Part shown: piece by piece, positions 36,197 through 48,620 of the stretch
Layout of the letters: each line of letters opens with the position of its first letter
How positions within the stretch are numbered: the stretch's first letter is position 1
Assembly (NCBI RefSeq): GCF_050003625.1
Contig: NC_134397.1
Coordinates: forward strand, 154,462,691 to 154,526,690
DNA length: 64,000 nt
Reading direction: 5' to 3'
Source of the DNA: Haematobia irritans
Taxonomy: Eukaryota > Arthropoda > Insecta > Diptera > Muscidae
Program-made: the position numbers and the translations under genes
The notes under the pieces: model-generated
The model's database searches: none
Told to the model about the DNA's origin: nothing
Seen by the model: only the letters and a program-made list of their open reading frames with translations

Positions 36197-39100
36197 ATAT
36201 TACATCCTCACCGTTACACTACAATGACAATGAAAACTCCATCTATCATGGCAACGGAAATGAAGGTGCAGATATAGACCCCCATTACCGTAGAGACTGG
36301 GCAAGCAATGAAAATGATATCATAAGCAATGTCGAATCACCTGAAGTATTCTCATGTCTAACGGAAGGCCTACATGCCCATCAGGATGAGTGCCACTTGT
36401 ACTATCGTTGTGAACAACAAAATGACGGTTACATCAAAGCTTATTTGTTGAGTTGCAAGCGAGGAACCATATTCTCACGTGATTTAAAATTATGCATGCC
36501 TCCGTTGTTGGCAAATCGTGAGGAATGTCAGCATTATATGAATGAAATCGATACACAACTGACAACTGATGTTACAGATGCCGATAGCGTTGAGGGCCAT
36601 CACATTGCTCTGGGGAATTGGGGTAATACTGACAACTATGATGAAAGTATTGATAACAGATTGATGCACATCCTACAAACGGCTCACTTACGTGGTGGTA
36701 TTGGCAGCAGTGGTGGTATTGCAAACAATGGTAATGCCATGGCTGGTACCTCCAATCAATGGCAAAATTATGGGCTTACAGGATTAAGCGGTGTTTCGGT
36801 AATTTCCTTTTCTACCTCTTCCGCACGTTCGGCTGGCAATATGGCCCTAGATAATGACCAAGGACCACCATGCAGAGGAGATGGATTTATGAGTGATCCA
36901 GATGATTGTACTGTTTTCTATCGTTGCATATCCAATGGTCAGACATTTAATAAAATTGGCTTCCGCTGCTCGGATGGTACAGCTTGGGATGAATCATTGC
37001 AATCATGTAATCACATAGATAGTGTACGAAGTAATGGTGGATGTATGAATAGGGAGGATGAACAACAACAAATAGGACCTCAAATGGATGAACAGCAAAC
37101 ATCAACACAATCATCACAAAGCAGTTATCAGAATACGACATCCTCTGCATCTAGTTCACAACATAACTCTTCTACATCGTCATCTTCATCTTCATCAATG
37201 TCGTCATCTACATCTACATCTTCTTCGTCTTCGTCCTCTTCCGCATCTCAACAATCTTCGACAGAAAGTTCTTCGAGTTCTTCGTCCAGTACTCAAAGTT
37301 CCACATCATCAAGCAGCAACCAAAGTCAATCAAGCACTGCTTCATCTAGTTCCAGTTCCACCAATAATGAAAACACCACACAAAGCTCCAACAATCAGCA
37401 ATCGTCGAATAGCACTAATCAAAATTCCAACTCTCAAAGTTCAAATTCAAATAACCAAAATCAATCAACCGCATCCAATAATCAAACATCTTCAAGCTCA
37501 AATTCCCAAAACGCTAATAATCAAACTGCTCAGTCAAGCTCCTCCAACAATCAGAACTCGACCTCAACAACAAATAAACCAGCTTCCACGCATTGTGAAG
37601 ATGAAAATACCTACATACCAGATATGGAAAATTGTGCCAAGTTCTATCGATGTCGTGACAACGGAAATGGAACATTAGAAATGGTACCATTTACATGTGG
37701 ACCTGGAACCGTTTGGAATCAAGATGATAAAGTTTGTGATTTACCCAGCGATTCGCAACGAGAAAAGTGTAAAATTACCCAATCTGGATCTTCTAACAAT
37801 CAATCAGGATCATCAAACAACCAATCTGGTTCATCTTCAAATAATCAGTCTGGTTCATCAGGCAATCAATCAAATTCATCCAATAATCAATCAAGTTCGT
37901 CGTCAAGCTCATCTAATAATCAAGCAGGATCTAATAATACTCAATCAGGTTCATCTTCCAGCAATAATCAGTCATCTAATAACCAATCTTCAGGATCGTC
38001 CAACAACAATCAATCTAATTCGTCAAATAATCAATCTGGCTCATCATCGAACAACAATCAATCCAATTCATCAAATAATCAATCTGGTTCGTCATCTAGC
38101 TCGTCAAATAATCAATCCACTTCATCAAATCAATCATCTACCTCAGGCTCATCTAATAATCAAGCGGGCTCAAATAATACTCAATCAGGCTCATCTTCCA
38201 GCAATAATCAGTCATCTAATAACCAATCTTCAGGATCGTCCAACAACAATCAATCTAATTCATCATCGAACAACAATCAATCAAATTCATCAAATAGCCA
38301 ATCGGGTACTTCATCAAGTAATAGCCAAGCACAATCGGGAAGCTCATCTAATAATCAAACTTCATCTGGCTCAGGCAATAAACCACAGAAACCATCGAAT
38401 CCCGATGGAAAATGTATTGATAGTGAAACATATTTACCGGATAAAACTGATTGCGGCCGCTTCTATCGATGTGTGGATAATGGTAATGGAGGCTTTGATA
38501 CTATTGCTTTCGATTGTGCTCCAGGAACGGTATGGGATTCTGATTCGAAAGGTTGTAATCATCCCACAGACGTACAAAAAGAGCAATGTAAAGTTATGGC
38601 AAATGGTGGAAGTTCATCTTCCCAACAACAGGGTTCCTCGTCTTCTAGCGGTTCGCAAGGTTCGCAAAGTTCCTCATCCACGACCGAATCCAATCAATCT
38701 TCAAATTCCCAATCATCTTCTAGCTCAGGATCAAACCAATCTTCTAGCAGTAGCGGCCAATCAGGCTCTCAAGGATCACAAAGCTCCTCATCGACAACGC
38801 AAGATGGCCAACAGTCATCATCTCAAAATGGATCACAGTCATCTTCTAGCTCTGGATCAAATGAATCTTCTTCCACTACCGAATCAAATCAGTCTTCAAG
38901 TTCAACAACCCAGTCATCGAGTGGTCAACAATCTTCTTCTTCACAAAGTGGATCTCAATCCTCCTCGAGTTCAGGATCTAATCAATCATCGAGCAATAAC
39001 CAGCAAACAGGTTCATCTCAAGGTTCTTCAAGTACGGGGTCAAGTCAGTCATCAGGTTCCACAGCCCAATCATCTGGTAGCCAAGAGTCGTCTTCAACAC

Positions 39101-42100
39101 AAACCGAAACTCAATCATCTTCAAGCTCTGGATCTAACCAAAGTCAAGAATCGTCCACATCACAAAGTAGCTCAAATCAATCTGGTTCCAGCACTCAAAG
39201 TTCATCTTCATCATCTACCGAATCTAATCAATCTAGTGGCTCCACTACACAGACAGGCAGTCAACAATCATCCACATCATCATCAAGTTCTGGTTCAAGC
39301 TCATCAACCAATAATACCTCATCGCAATCTGGTACCTCATCGCAATCAACTGAATCGAACACACAAACCGGTAGCAATAATCAAACAACAACGACTCAGA
39401 AACCATTCCGTCCAGCCGAAAACTGTGAAAGTGAGGAAACTTTCCTGGATGACAAAGAAGATTGCAGTAAATTTTACAGATGCATAGATAATGGCAAGGG
39501 TGGTTATTCGAAGGTGTCCTTTAAATGCCCTCCCAATACTATTTGGCATCCGGAAGCGAATAGTTGTGATCACCCAGATCAAGTACCGAAAAGAAATTGT
39601 AAAATGCCACCGCCGTCTACACCTTCAACAAGCACAGAGTCTAGCAATTCCACATCTTCCTCCACCCAAAGTAGTAGCCAAAATTCCACAACTAGTAGCA
39701 CATCTGGAACTCATGAATCTTCTTCGTCACAATCCTCATCCACATCATCCTCTTCACAAAGTTCTTCATCGCAAGAGTCAAATACAACTCAAAGCAGCTC
39801 ATCCGGATCCACGTCAACAGAGGGGTCCAGTACTAACCAAACATCAAGTAGTTCTCAAAGTTCCACAACATCTCAAGAATCATCATCGCAAAGTTCCACA
39901 TCCTCCTCCTCATCTTCTCAAGGGTCATCGACAACGCAAAGTTCAAGTTCCTCTTCCTCACAACAGTCTAGTACATCTTCACAACAACATCCAATGGGAG
40001 TTTGTAATAGTAATAACCAATATCTGGAAGATTCTCAAAACTGTGCCAAGTTCTACAGATGTGTGGATAATGGCAAAGGTGGCTATGATAAAGTTGCGTT
40101 TACCTGTGGGCCCGGTACTGTATGGGATAATCAAATTGAAGCCTGCAATCATGCTTGGGCTGTGAAAGATCGAAAATGTGGTACAGGTTCAACACAAACA
40201 GGAACACCAACACAAAAGCCAACTACTTCAAGTCCATTGCCTACAAGCAAACCCATAGAAGAACCTCCAACATCTAAACCAACAACAACGCAGAAACCAA
40301 AACCTACAACAAGGCCACCAACCACACCACCACCACCACAACCTCAAGGCATTTGTAAGACCGATGGTTTTGTGGGAGACCCAAATGATTGCACCAGATT
40401 CTACCGTTGTGTTGATAATGGCCGAGGTGGATTTACTCAATATCCATTCCGCTGCGGAGATGGTACTGTGTGGGATAGTGATCTACAAACATGTAACCAT
40501 GATTTAAATAAATGTAATCCAAATACAGGCGGTGGTACCTCAACTCAAGAAACTACCGAAGGAAAACCAGGCTATGAACCCACAACCAATAAACCACAAG
40601 AAACAAGCCAAAAACCTCAGACTATTTCAACAACAGTAAAACCTGGATATGAACCCACAACAGATAAGCCTCAGGACACTACAGAGAAACCTCAGATTAG
40701 TACAACCACTGAAAAACCTGGATATGAACCCACCACAGAAAAGCCTCAAGATACTACACTGAAACCTCAGACTACCACTAGTAAACCAAACCCAATAGCT
40801 ACAGACAAACCTTCAGATACTACTACACTAGGAACAACGACTACATCTAGTCCTACTACAACAACGATGAAACCAGATCCAAATAAACCAATTTCCCCCA
40901 AAGATCCATGTCCGAAAGAAGGGTTCTTCGGAGATAAAGATGACTGCCAAAGATTCTACAGATGTATTGATAATGGGAAGGGAGGTTTCGAGAAACACTC
41001 ATTCAAATGTGGCAATAACACGGTGTGGGATGCCGAAATAGAAAGTTGCAATCATCCATCAGAAGTATCAGATCCAAATTGCCGTACCGGATCAACCAAC
41101 ATGCCTGGTTACTATCCCACAACAACTAGTAAATACGAGACAAGTACTTCCAAGCCAAGTACTGGCGAAGAAACCACAACCATGCCCACAACGTCAACAA
41201 CTCCTATACCAAACCTTCCACCTGGAACCCAATGCAAAGGAGAAGGTTTTATGGCGGATCCAGATAATTGTCGTATATTCTATCGTTGCACTAGCGATGG
41301 CAAAGGTGATTACATAAGACATGAATTTAAATGCGCCAAAGGAACAGGATGGAATGAAGATAAACAAGCATGTGATTATAGAGAGAATATTGAACGTTGT
41401 AGCGGAACCACAGAAGAACCTGAACCGGAAACCACAACTATTGAAGATGTAACAAGCACAACGGATAAATGGAGTACAACGACAGAAAAATATACTACCA
41501 CCACAATTGAATACACCACTACTACATCTGCTAGCCCCACAACAACCTACAAACCTACCATAACAACCACTCACTATCCAACAACAACTTCGGAAACATC
41601 AACAATGACTTCCACCACTACCACAGATTACACAACAACCATGCAGCCAACTTCTACAACACCCATACCGAATTTGCCCTCAGGAAAAGAATGTAAGGGA
41701 GAAGGTTTTATGGCTGATCCAGACAATTGTCAGAAATTCTATCGGTGTATTAAAACTGGAAACGGATATGAAAAACATGAGTTCAAATGTTCCAAGGGTA
41801 CAGCGTGGAATGAGGATAAACAAGCTTGCGACTACAGAGAAAATGTAGAGCGATGTGCTGGTACCACAGAAGAGCCTGATTTGGAAACAACGAGCACAGA
41901 ATATGAGAGCTCTACCACTGAGAAATACACCTCAACGACGATGGATTATGAGAAACCCACCACCACCAGCATGCCAACGACCACAGATAAACCAACCATG
42001 ACTACCACAAACAAATATCCAGAAAAGCCCGCACAAACAACCACAACGCCAACAACAACGACTTTTAAACCAACCACAGAGACAACCATAATGCCAACAA

Positions 42101-45012
42101 CAACGACTTTTAGACCAACCACAGAAACAATCTCCTCCGAAACAACTACAACTATGTCGACTACATCCACAACACCAATACCCAACTTGCCACCTGGCAA
42201 GAAATGTCAGGGAGAAGGCTTCATGGCCGATCCCGATAACTGCCAAAAATTCTACCGATGCATTATGACTGATAAAGGATATGAAATGCATGAGTTCAAA
42301 TGTTCGAAGGGTACAGCATGGAACGAAGACAATCAAACGTGTGACCATAGATCAAATGTGGAACGTTGTGCTGGAACTACGGAAGAGCCAGACATCGAAA
42401 CTACAACAACGGTTGCTGAAAATAGTACCACGGAAAAGTACACTTCAACGACAATGGATTACGAAAAACCCACAACCACCAGCATGCCAACTACAACTCT
42501 TAAACCAACTATGACCACAACTACTCAATATCCCATGGAAACAAGTTCTGAATCATCGACTTCTACTGATTATACAACTACAACTATGGAACCATCATCA
42601 ACGACCCCAATACCCAATTTACCACCAGGCAAGACATGCCAAGGGGAAGGATTCATGTCCGATCCGGATAACTGTCAGAAATTTTATAGATGCATCATGA
42701 CAGATAAAGGCTACGAAATGCACCAGTTTAAATGTGCTAAAGGTACTGCATGGAGCGAGGATAAACAAACATGTGATCACCGTGATAATGTCGATCGTTG
42801 TCAAGGTCAAACAGAGGAACCGGGACCTGAGACAACTACTCAGGAATATGTCACAAGTAGCACAACAGAAATAGAGCCAACCTCAACAATGAAACCCACC
42901 ACTACTACTGAGAGTGCAACAACTACAACATTGAAACCTACCACAACAGCGGAGACCCCTACAACTACGACGGAGAAAGCTACAACAACCACAGAACGTC
43001 CTACAACTACGACTATGAGACCTACCACCAATGTGGAAACAACAACAATGATATCTTCCACCACAACTGAGTATACAACCACCATGGAACCCACATCTAC
43101 AACACCCGTTCCAAATCTACCACCAGGTAAAGAATGCAAGGGTGAAGGATTCATGGCCGATCCGGACAATTGTCGCAAATTTTATCGTTGTGAAAAAACC
43201 GCTAATGGCTATGTGAAACATGAGTTCATGTGTGCTAAAGGAACAGGTTGGAGTGAGGACAAACAGACATGCGACCATCGTGATAATATTGAACGCTGTC
43301 AAGGCCAAACTGAGTCTCCAGAACTAGAAACGACAACAACGGATAAACCCACACCAAGTTCGGAAAGTCTTACAACAACAACTACTGATTATGAAAAACC
43401 AATTACCACCACCACGATGGGTACAACCTCGACTGAATCAATGCCTACAAAACCCTCCACCACCACGGAAATGTCAACGACAACTGAACAAACCACCGAA
43501 TATACCACCACAATGCAACCGACCTCAACGACACCAATACCGAATTTGCCACCAGGTACCGAATGCAACGGTGAAGGTTTTATGGCAGATCCAAACGATT
43601 GCAAAAAATTCTATAGATGTGTGGCCAATGGAGATTCCTATGATAAAAAAGAATTCATGTGTGGTAAGGGTACTGGTTGGAGTGAGGAAACACAAACATG
43701 TGACTATATGGCCAATGTAGAAAGGTGTGCAGGACAAACGGAACCACCCGAAACAACGACAGAATCCGTAACTACAGAAAAACCTGTGACGACTACCGAA
43801 GGTACTACAACCACTGCTATGGCAACTCAAAAACCAGCGGAGTCAACAACCTTACCACCAAGTACGACAACGATGCCTACCACAACCGCCATGCAAACAT
43901 CGGAGATAACAACCACTGAGTTACCAACCACACAGACAATGCCCACAACTACTGGAATGCCTGGCTATGTTCCCACCACAGATTCAACCACTGAGCAATA
44001 CGAAAGCACAACCATGGAACCAATTAATCACACATGTACTGAAGAAGGATTCTTCCCTGATAGCAGCGATTGCAATCGTTACTATCGTTGTGTAGATGCT
44101 GAAAAAACAGGTAACTATCAAATATACAGTTTCCGTTGTCCAGAAGGAACAGTGTGGGATACCTCATTGGAAACCTGTAATTATGCCGACAAAGTATCGG
44201 GCAATTGTTCTTCGGGCAGCGCTGCCACGACTACAGAAATACCAACAACCGAAATGAATACCACGGGTAAACCAGAAATGACCACCACTCAAAGTCCCAA
44301 AGAACCCACCACTACGATGGCTCAAATTGACACTACTACAACGGAAAATCCCAACGAAACCACTACCAGTACTGGAAAACCACAAACCACAACTACCGAT
44401 AATCCTAAGGAAACAACAACTATGGGTAAACCAATCGAATCGACCACCACAGACAATCCCAAAGAGACAACGACCATGGAGCCAGAGACCACCACTACAG
44501 ACAATCCCAAGGAAACAACAGGAAAGCCAGAAACCACCACTACCGACAATCCCAAGGAAACAACAGGAAAGCCAGAGACAACCACGGATAATCCCAAAGA
44601 GACAACAACTACTGGTAAACCAGATACAACTGGCAAACCTATGGAAACGTCAACAACAGAAATTCCCGAAACTACAACCTCAATGGAACCCATCACTGGT
44701 CAAACAACAACACAACCAGAATCCTCAAGCAATACGACTGGTCCTTGTCCTCAAACTAGTGAAGGGCAACAACTATTTATCTGTCCAACTGGCTTCAGAC
44801 GTCATCCCAAGCATTGCAATATGTTCTATCAATGTACAGAAAAACAGGATAGCTATGATCAAAATATTGTGGTTTTCCAATGTCCCAATGGAACGGTATA
44901 CCATGAAGATTTAAATAGATGTGATTCTCCCAAACAGGGTGAAAATTGTGATGTTAAGGCACGTACAACATTAATTGGCCAATTTGAGGATGATTACAAG
45001 CAAAGTCATACG
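36197..45012 (+). CDS. Main exon of a giant secreted chitin-binding mucin (16 of its 17 CBM14 domains)
   Basis: The frame is open from an acceptor (ctctattacag|at, 36196/36197) to a donor (cg|gtaagt, 45013), 2,938 codons plus two bases. The frame upstream of the ATG-less start is coding-like and carries domain 1, so this exon must be spliced to an upstream exon. Sixteen peritrophin-A (CBM14) domains with six Cys each start at 36355, 36871, 37594, 38413, 39424, 40003, 40354, 40909, 41233, 41692, 42205, 42637, 43135, 43564, 44035 and 44746. Typical core: C...DC..FYRC...F.C..GT.W.....C. Domains 2-6 are joined by Ser/Gln/Asn-rich linkers, 7-16 by Thr/Pro-rich linkers, both likely O-glycosylated. 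Such proteins bind chitin outside the cell in peritrophic matrix, cuticle or tracheal lining. I recall a Drosophila relative, Mur89F, with this build, but the orthology is not proven from sequence here. Confidence 0.92.
37045..40002 (+). repeat. Ser/Gln/Asn-rich linkers of the mucin (four blocks)
   Basis: Blocks at 37045-37593, 37771-38412, 38590-39423 and 39601-40002 encode almost only Ser with Gln, Asn, Gly and Thr. They lack the Pro and Lys of the later linkers. Ser codons are mixed (TCA, TCT, TCC, TCG, AGC, AGT), so the composition is kept at protein level and is not a simple codon repeat. Expected to be extended, glycosylated and length-variable. Confidence 0.85.
37909..38268 (+). repeat. 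Internal 240-bp-offset duplication in the second Ser/Asn/Gln linker
   Basis: About 117 bp beginning ctcatctaataatcaagc at 37909 recurs at 38149 with only a few changes, encoding the same run (SNNQAGSNNTQSGSS...). Offset is exactly 240 bp, so the frame is kept. Indicates recent growth of the linker by unequal exchange or slippage. Confidence 0.85.
40180..44745 (+). repeat. Thr/Pro-rich mucin linkers between domains 6 and 16
   Basis: The linkers are dominated by Thr codons (ACA, ACC, ACT, ACG) with Pro, Glu, Lys and Ser. The phrase TSTTPIPNLPPG precedes domains 9-14, so linker and domain were duplicated together; domains 10-13 are the most alike. At 44335-44645 a shorter unit DNPKETTGKPETTT repeats about six times. 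Dense Thr suggests heavy O-glycosylation. Antisense Val-rich open frames across this region are shadows. Confidence 0.85.
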
Positions 45013-45129
45013 GTAAGTAGATAGGATTCATGTATTATTGATAAGTGACAATGATCCATACCAAGAGCGTTGTCATTCATCAGACTATAAGAAGTTATAA
45101 CACCAGCTTGAAAACTGAACATAGTACTC

Positions 45130-45420
45130 AGCTTGAAAACTGAACATAGTACTCAGCTATAGGTGAGTATTAAGTTCGAGTTTAGCCGCTAAAATCGCTA
45201 AAGTGAAAACTAAATCATTAAAAAAAGCATAAAATTATGCATATTTGTTGCAAATTTTAGTATAACTTGGTGGGGAATAGCCCAAAGCAAATTTTCACAA
45301 AGTATTCCTTAAAGTGGATTAATTAAGAAAAGTAATCTTGAAAAAAAAATGGTTATTTTAGCGGCTAAACTCGAACTTAATACTCACCTATAGCTGAGTA
45401 CTATGTTCAGTTTTCAAGCT
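45130..45420. mobile_element. Perfect 66-bp fold-back element in the last mucin intron
   Basis: 45130-45195 and 45355-45420 are exact inverted copies of each other (66 of 66), beginning agcttgaaaactgaacatag, with a 159-bp loop. The outer 25 bp of the left arm are repeated once more at 45105-45129. Pieces of the same arm occur at 45575-45595, 46640-46690 and 52407-52430, so it is a dispersed fold-back MITE. In the pre-mRNA it would form a long perfect hairpin. Confidence 0.85.
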
Positions 45421-45589
45421 GAAAACCAGCTTGTTTTCACGGTTACTTTTTTTAATTAACTAATTTAGAAATATAAAATTATTTGTAATCAATTTCTTGG
45501 ATCTTTTCCATCCATTATATTGTCGTCTTCATAATTCTATTTGTACTTTTAATTTAGTGTTTTGGTGAAAAAAAACGAACATAGTACTC

Positions 45590-46585
45590 ACCTTATACAC
45601 CCTCACAAAAAATCGCTTCTGTAACATATACTCCCAAATTTATTTTGCTTCAAGCATATACATTTTTGGGTATTGCCCAAACATTTATATGTTTGATCTC
45701 TACCAATATATAATATGTTTGAAAGCATATTGGTCTAAACAATATATGTTTGGGTAGTCTAAGTTCCAAACATTTTGTATTTTTGCATCCAAATTCAATA
45801 ATGTTGTCTTCCAAAAAACAATATGTTATTATGTGACCATATAATATGTTTGGAAGCATTTTGCACCCAAAAATATTATATGCTTAAAAAAATTCTCCCA
45901 AACAATATTGTGCTCAAAATTTTATTTATTTATTTATATATTTACAATCATAATGAATTATGAAAATAAACAGGTAATATAGGTGCTAACAACATAGGTT
46001 TTCGACCTGAATGCTCAAAATTTTGTTTCTGCCTAACTGTATATTCCCCCACATCTTTCTCACTTCCACGAGATTTTTTAGTTCTTAGCACCTTTTTCTG
46101 TAATACAAACATTGTAGAAGAAATTATTCAATTTTATGATTTTTTTTATTTTAATTTTACCTTTTGCCGGACGGGGATTCGAACAGCGGACCACACAGTT
46201 TGTAAGGATCAAAGAAGTAGCTGATCAATTGCCCAAGGAAAAATAAAATGTTAATTTTGTAATAACAAGCAACAACCACCAACTTTATTCAATATCGCTC
46301 CCTGTTAAATAGCGCTCGAAGCTACTAAACACATATATGTTTATAGGTTATTTCTAAATTAATATATGTTTGCATTCAAGCATATTATATTTACAAACAT
46401 TTTATGTCCCAAACATAACATGTTCTAACATATTAACATATATGTCCCAAACATGTTATGCTAGTTTATGAACTTTATATGCTTGCACTCAAAAATATTG
46501 TGTTTAAAAATGTGTGTTCCAAACATATAATGTTTATAGCCAAACATATGAAAAACAGTCTTTTTCAACCGTGTATCAAGTTATA
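45590..46585. mobile_element. MITE-like repeat with AAACATATAATGTTT words, in the last mucin intron
   Basis: The block between catagtactcaccttatac and cttttcaaccgtgtatcaag consists largely of words such as ccaaacatataatgtttgg in both orientations. A tRNA-type box (complement of ggattcgaac, 46175-46184) sits inside. It splits a second copy of the fold-back element, whose ends are visible at 45575-45595 and 46640-46690. No coding capacity. Confidence 0.5.
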
Positions 46586-47257
46586 ATGAAATCTGCGACA
46601 AATATGTATAATTTTATGACGTATTTTACTCATTTAGTTTTCACTTTAGTGAAAATTAGCGGCTAAACTCGAACTTAATACCCACCTATACACGTAAATT
46701 TTAGAATGTAACCCCCCTAATTTTGAATATACTCTGACTGAACGTACTGTATATGCCAAATTATTGAAATCAATTTCATAGAAAAACGAATAAACAAAGT
46801 CTTTGGAGAACATAGGGATGTGAAAATAACTTAATTTTTTTTCTTTGCGGTATTTATTTGAACAAACAGTGAATATATGTATATGAATTTAAAGTAAATG
46901 GAAATTTCTCGTTTCCATGGTAACTTTCATACTAAACATCTAAACTCGGTGTGAACGGTGAAATGTTTTGGAAAACGAATTAGTAGGAACATAGCATAAG
47001 TAATTACAAAGGTTGACATTTTTCGAGGTACTGACATTATTGCAACAACTTCCAAGTAAAACGACATGTCAAACACATTTTGTTAGAGTTGCAAAAAAAA
47101 ACGTTATTGCTAAATTTTATAAATGTAGGACAACAATAGTTTTGTGTATTTCATATTTGGATTCATTTTCATCAATCAGCTCTGATAGTTAGCAATACCA
47201 TTTATATTAAATTTTCTTTTTTCACAATGTTAATTTATACAACTTTTCTTTTTTTAG

Positions 47258-47545
47258 ATACAAATACGTTCAACAGCTCCTCTTTGCCCAGCCGAAGGTC
47301 ATTTTGCCCTCAATCAAGATGATTGTGGTCAGATCTTTGTAAAATGTCAATACTCATGGGAAACACAACGCTTGGAAGGTCAAATCTTTAGATGTCCCAA
47401 AGGATTTGCCTACTGGTCTGTAAGTCGTCGCTGTGAAAGAGCCCAGAAATTGCAAAATTGTGCCACAACGAAATATGCAATTTCCTCATCAATTCCAGTT
47501 GAATGGTCCAACATTAGCAACAGACGTCGAAATCTTAAAATCTAG
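47258..47545 (+). CDS. Last exon of the giant mucin (17th CBM14 domain and stop)
   Basis: Acceptor cttttttttag|ata at 47257/47258. The donor at 45013 falls after a whole codon and this exon opens in frame. It encodes 95 residues, ending in TAG at 47543. Cys codons from 47285 to 47459 give a further CBM14-like domain (CPAEGHFALNQDDCGQIFVKC ... FRCPKGFAYWS...C), more diverged than the others. A basic tail follows (SNRRRNLKI at the end). With the candidate signal exon the protein is 3,060 residues; without it 3,033. No membrane anchor follows, which agrees with secretion. The exon was missed by a simple open-frame view because of the 2,245-bp intron with its fold-back elements. Confidence 0.88.
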   Translation: MQIRSTAPLCPAEGHFALNQDDCGQIFVKCQYSWETQRLEGQIFRCPKGFAYWSVSRRCERAQKLQNCATTKYAISSSIPVEWSNISNRRRNLKI

Positions 47546-48227
47546 TTTTTTCATAAGAAAAATAAGAATAAGTCTTAATATATTGTAATTTACACATTCA
47601 AATGGAATTGTTTGATGTGCCTGCGAAAACTCTAAGGGTTGCAAATAGAATGAACTTATTCCTACACATCTGTAAGATTAAATGAAGACTGAAACGTTTT
47701 CCTAATTTCCAGGCATAACAAATGATCTTTGAAAAATAGATTATTTATTTTAAATTTATAGGTTCTTATTCATATATTATAAAAAAGTCTTCAAAACGAA
47801 GCAGCAATTTCTCGTATCTGAAACGAAGGCTTTCGTTAAACGGAAACTTCAAAAACCGCTCAATTGATAAATAAAAAAATGCGGCTGAATTTAGTAGAAC
47901 GAACAGATCGATTCGGTTATGGTAAATTTGCTGCTGACTGAAATTGGAATTTTAAGCCAGTTTTAGTTCAATATGAAATTTGATCCATAATATAGTAACT
48001 AAGAAAATTTTGGGTTTTAATATTATTTGGTGTTGGATTTTTAATTTTAATATGGGCATGGAAATTGGGTATAATATTAAATGTTTAATTACTAAGATAT
48101 GATGATTGTTAAAATTACTTGCGCTTCGAATTAATTATATAAGTATGTATTTAATTTATATAGACTTATAGTCGTACCGAAATAACTCATAAAATGCCAT
48201 AATAATTATGTAGTGCTTAGATAAGCA

Positions 48228-48237
48228 AATAAATAAA
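48228..48237 (+). terminator. Poly(A) signals of the mucin transcript
   Basis: Two overlapping AATAAA hexamers (48228 and 48232), about 685 nt after the stop, in AT-rich low-copy sequence; the first strong candidate tandem signal downstream of the last exon. Confidence 0.5.
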
Positions 48238-48364
48238 ATGTTTTTACAAAAATATACGAAGAGCGTTTGAGTCGTAGAGGCTGAGGAATTCATATTTTTA
48301 TTTGAATAAACCCATCGTGGAAGAAGGAAGGATAAGACGAATATTTCTTAAAGTACATCTATTG

Positions 48365-48620
48365 AAGGTATGCGCCGTCCATACATAAGTTTATCCGGAC
48401 GACAGTGCTCGTGTCGAACATATCTCAGACATTGGCTACACTATAAGTTAAGTCCGAAGGAATAATCGATACTGTTACATATTTATGGGATCGAAAACAC
48501 ATGTACCAATTATTTAGTCATCGCCGACAATTCGTATCGATTGGCCACATTGTAAGATTCTTTACAAAAAAGATATTCCGTCCGGAAAAACTTATAGTCT
48601 GGACGACGCAGTGGTAATAT
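48365..48620. mobile_element. Small MITE family H, copy 1 (diverged)
   Basis: Contains tttatccggacgacagtgct, attatttagtcatcgccgac and gtccggaaaaacttatagtc, matching the perfect copy at 49355-49596 and a third at 49941-50151. The terminal repeats are worn. Confidence 0.6.

Noticed and set aside
37088..39487. Long plus-strand open frames (196 and 596 codons) in another frame of the mucin exon
   Set aside because: They overlap the Ser/Gln/Asn linkers in the +1/+2 frame. Biased codons there rarely make stops. The CBM14 cysteine pattern is only in the main frame.
41194..44696. Minus-strand Val/Gly/Cys-rich open frames opposite the Thr linkers
   Set aside because: The complement of ACN Thr codons gives Val/Gly/Cys codons without stops. 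They follow the linkers exactly and carry no domain.
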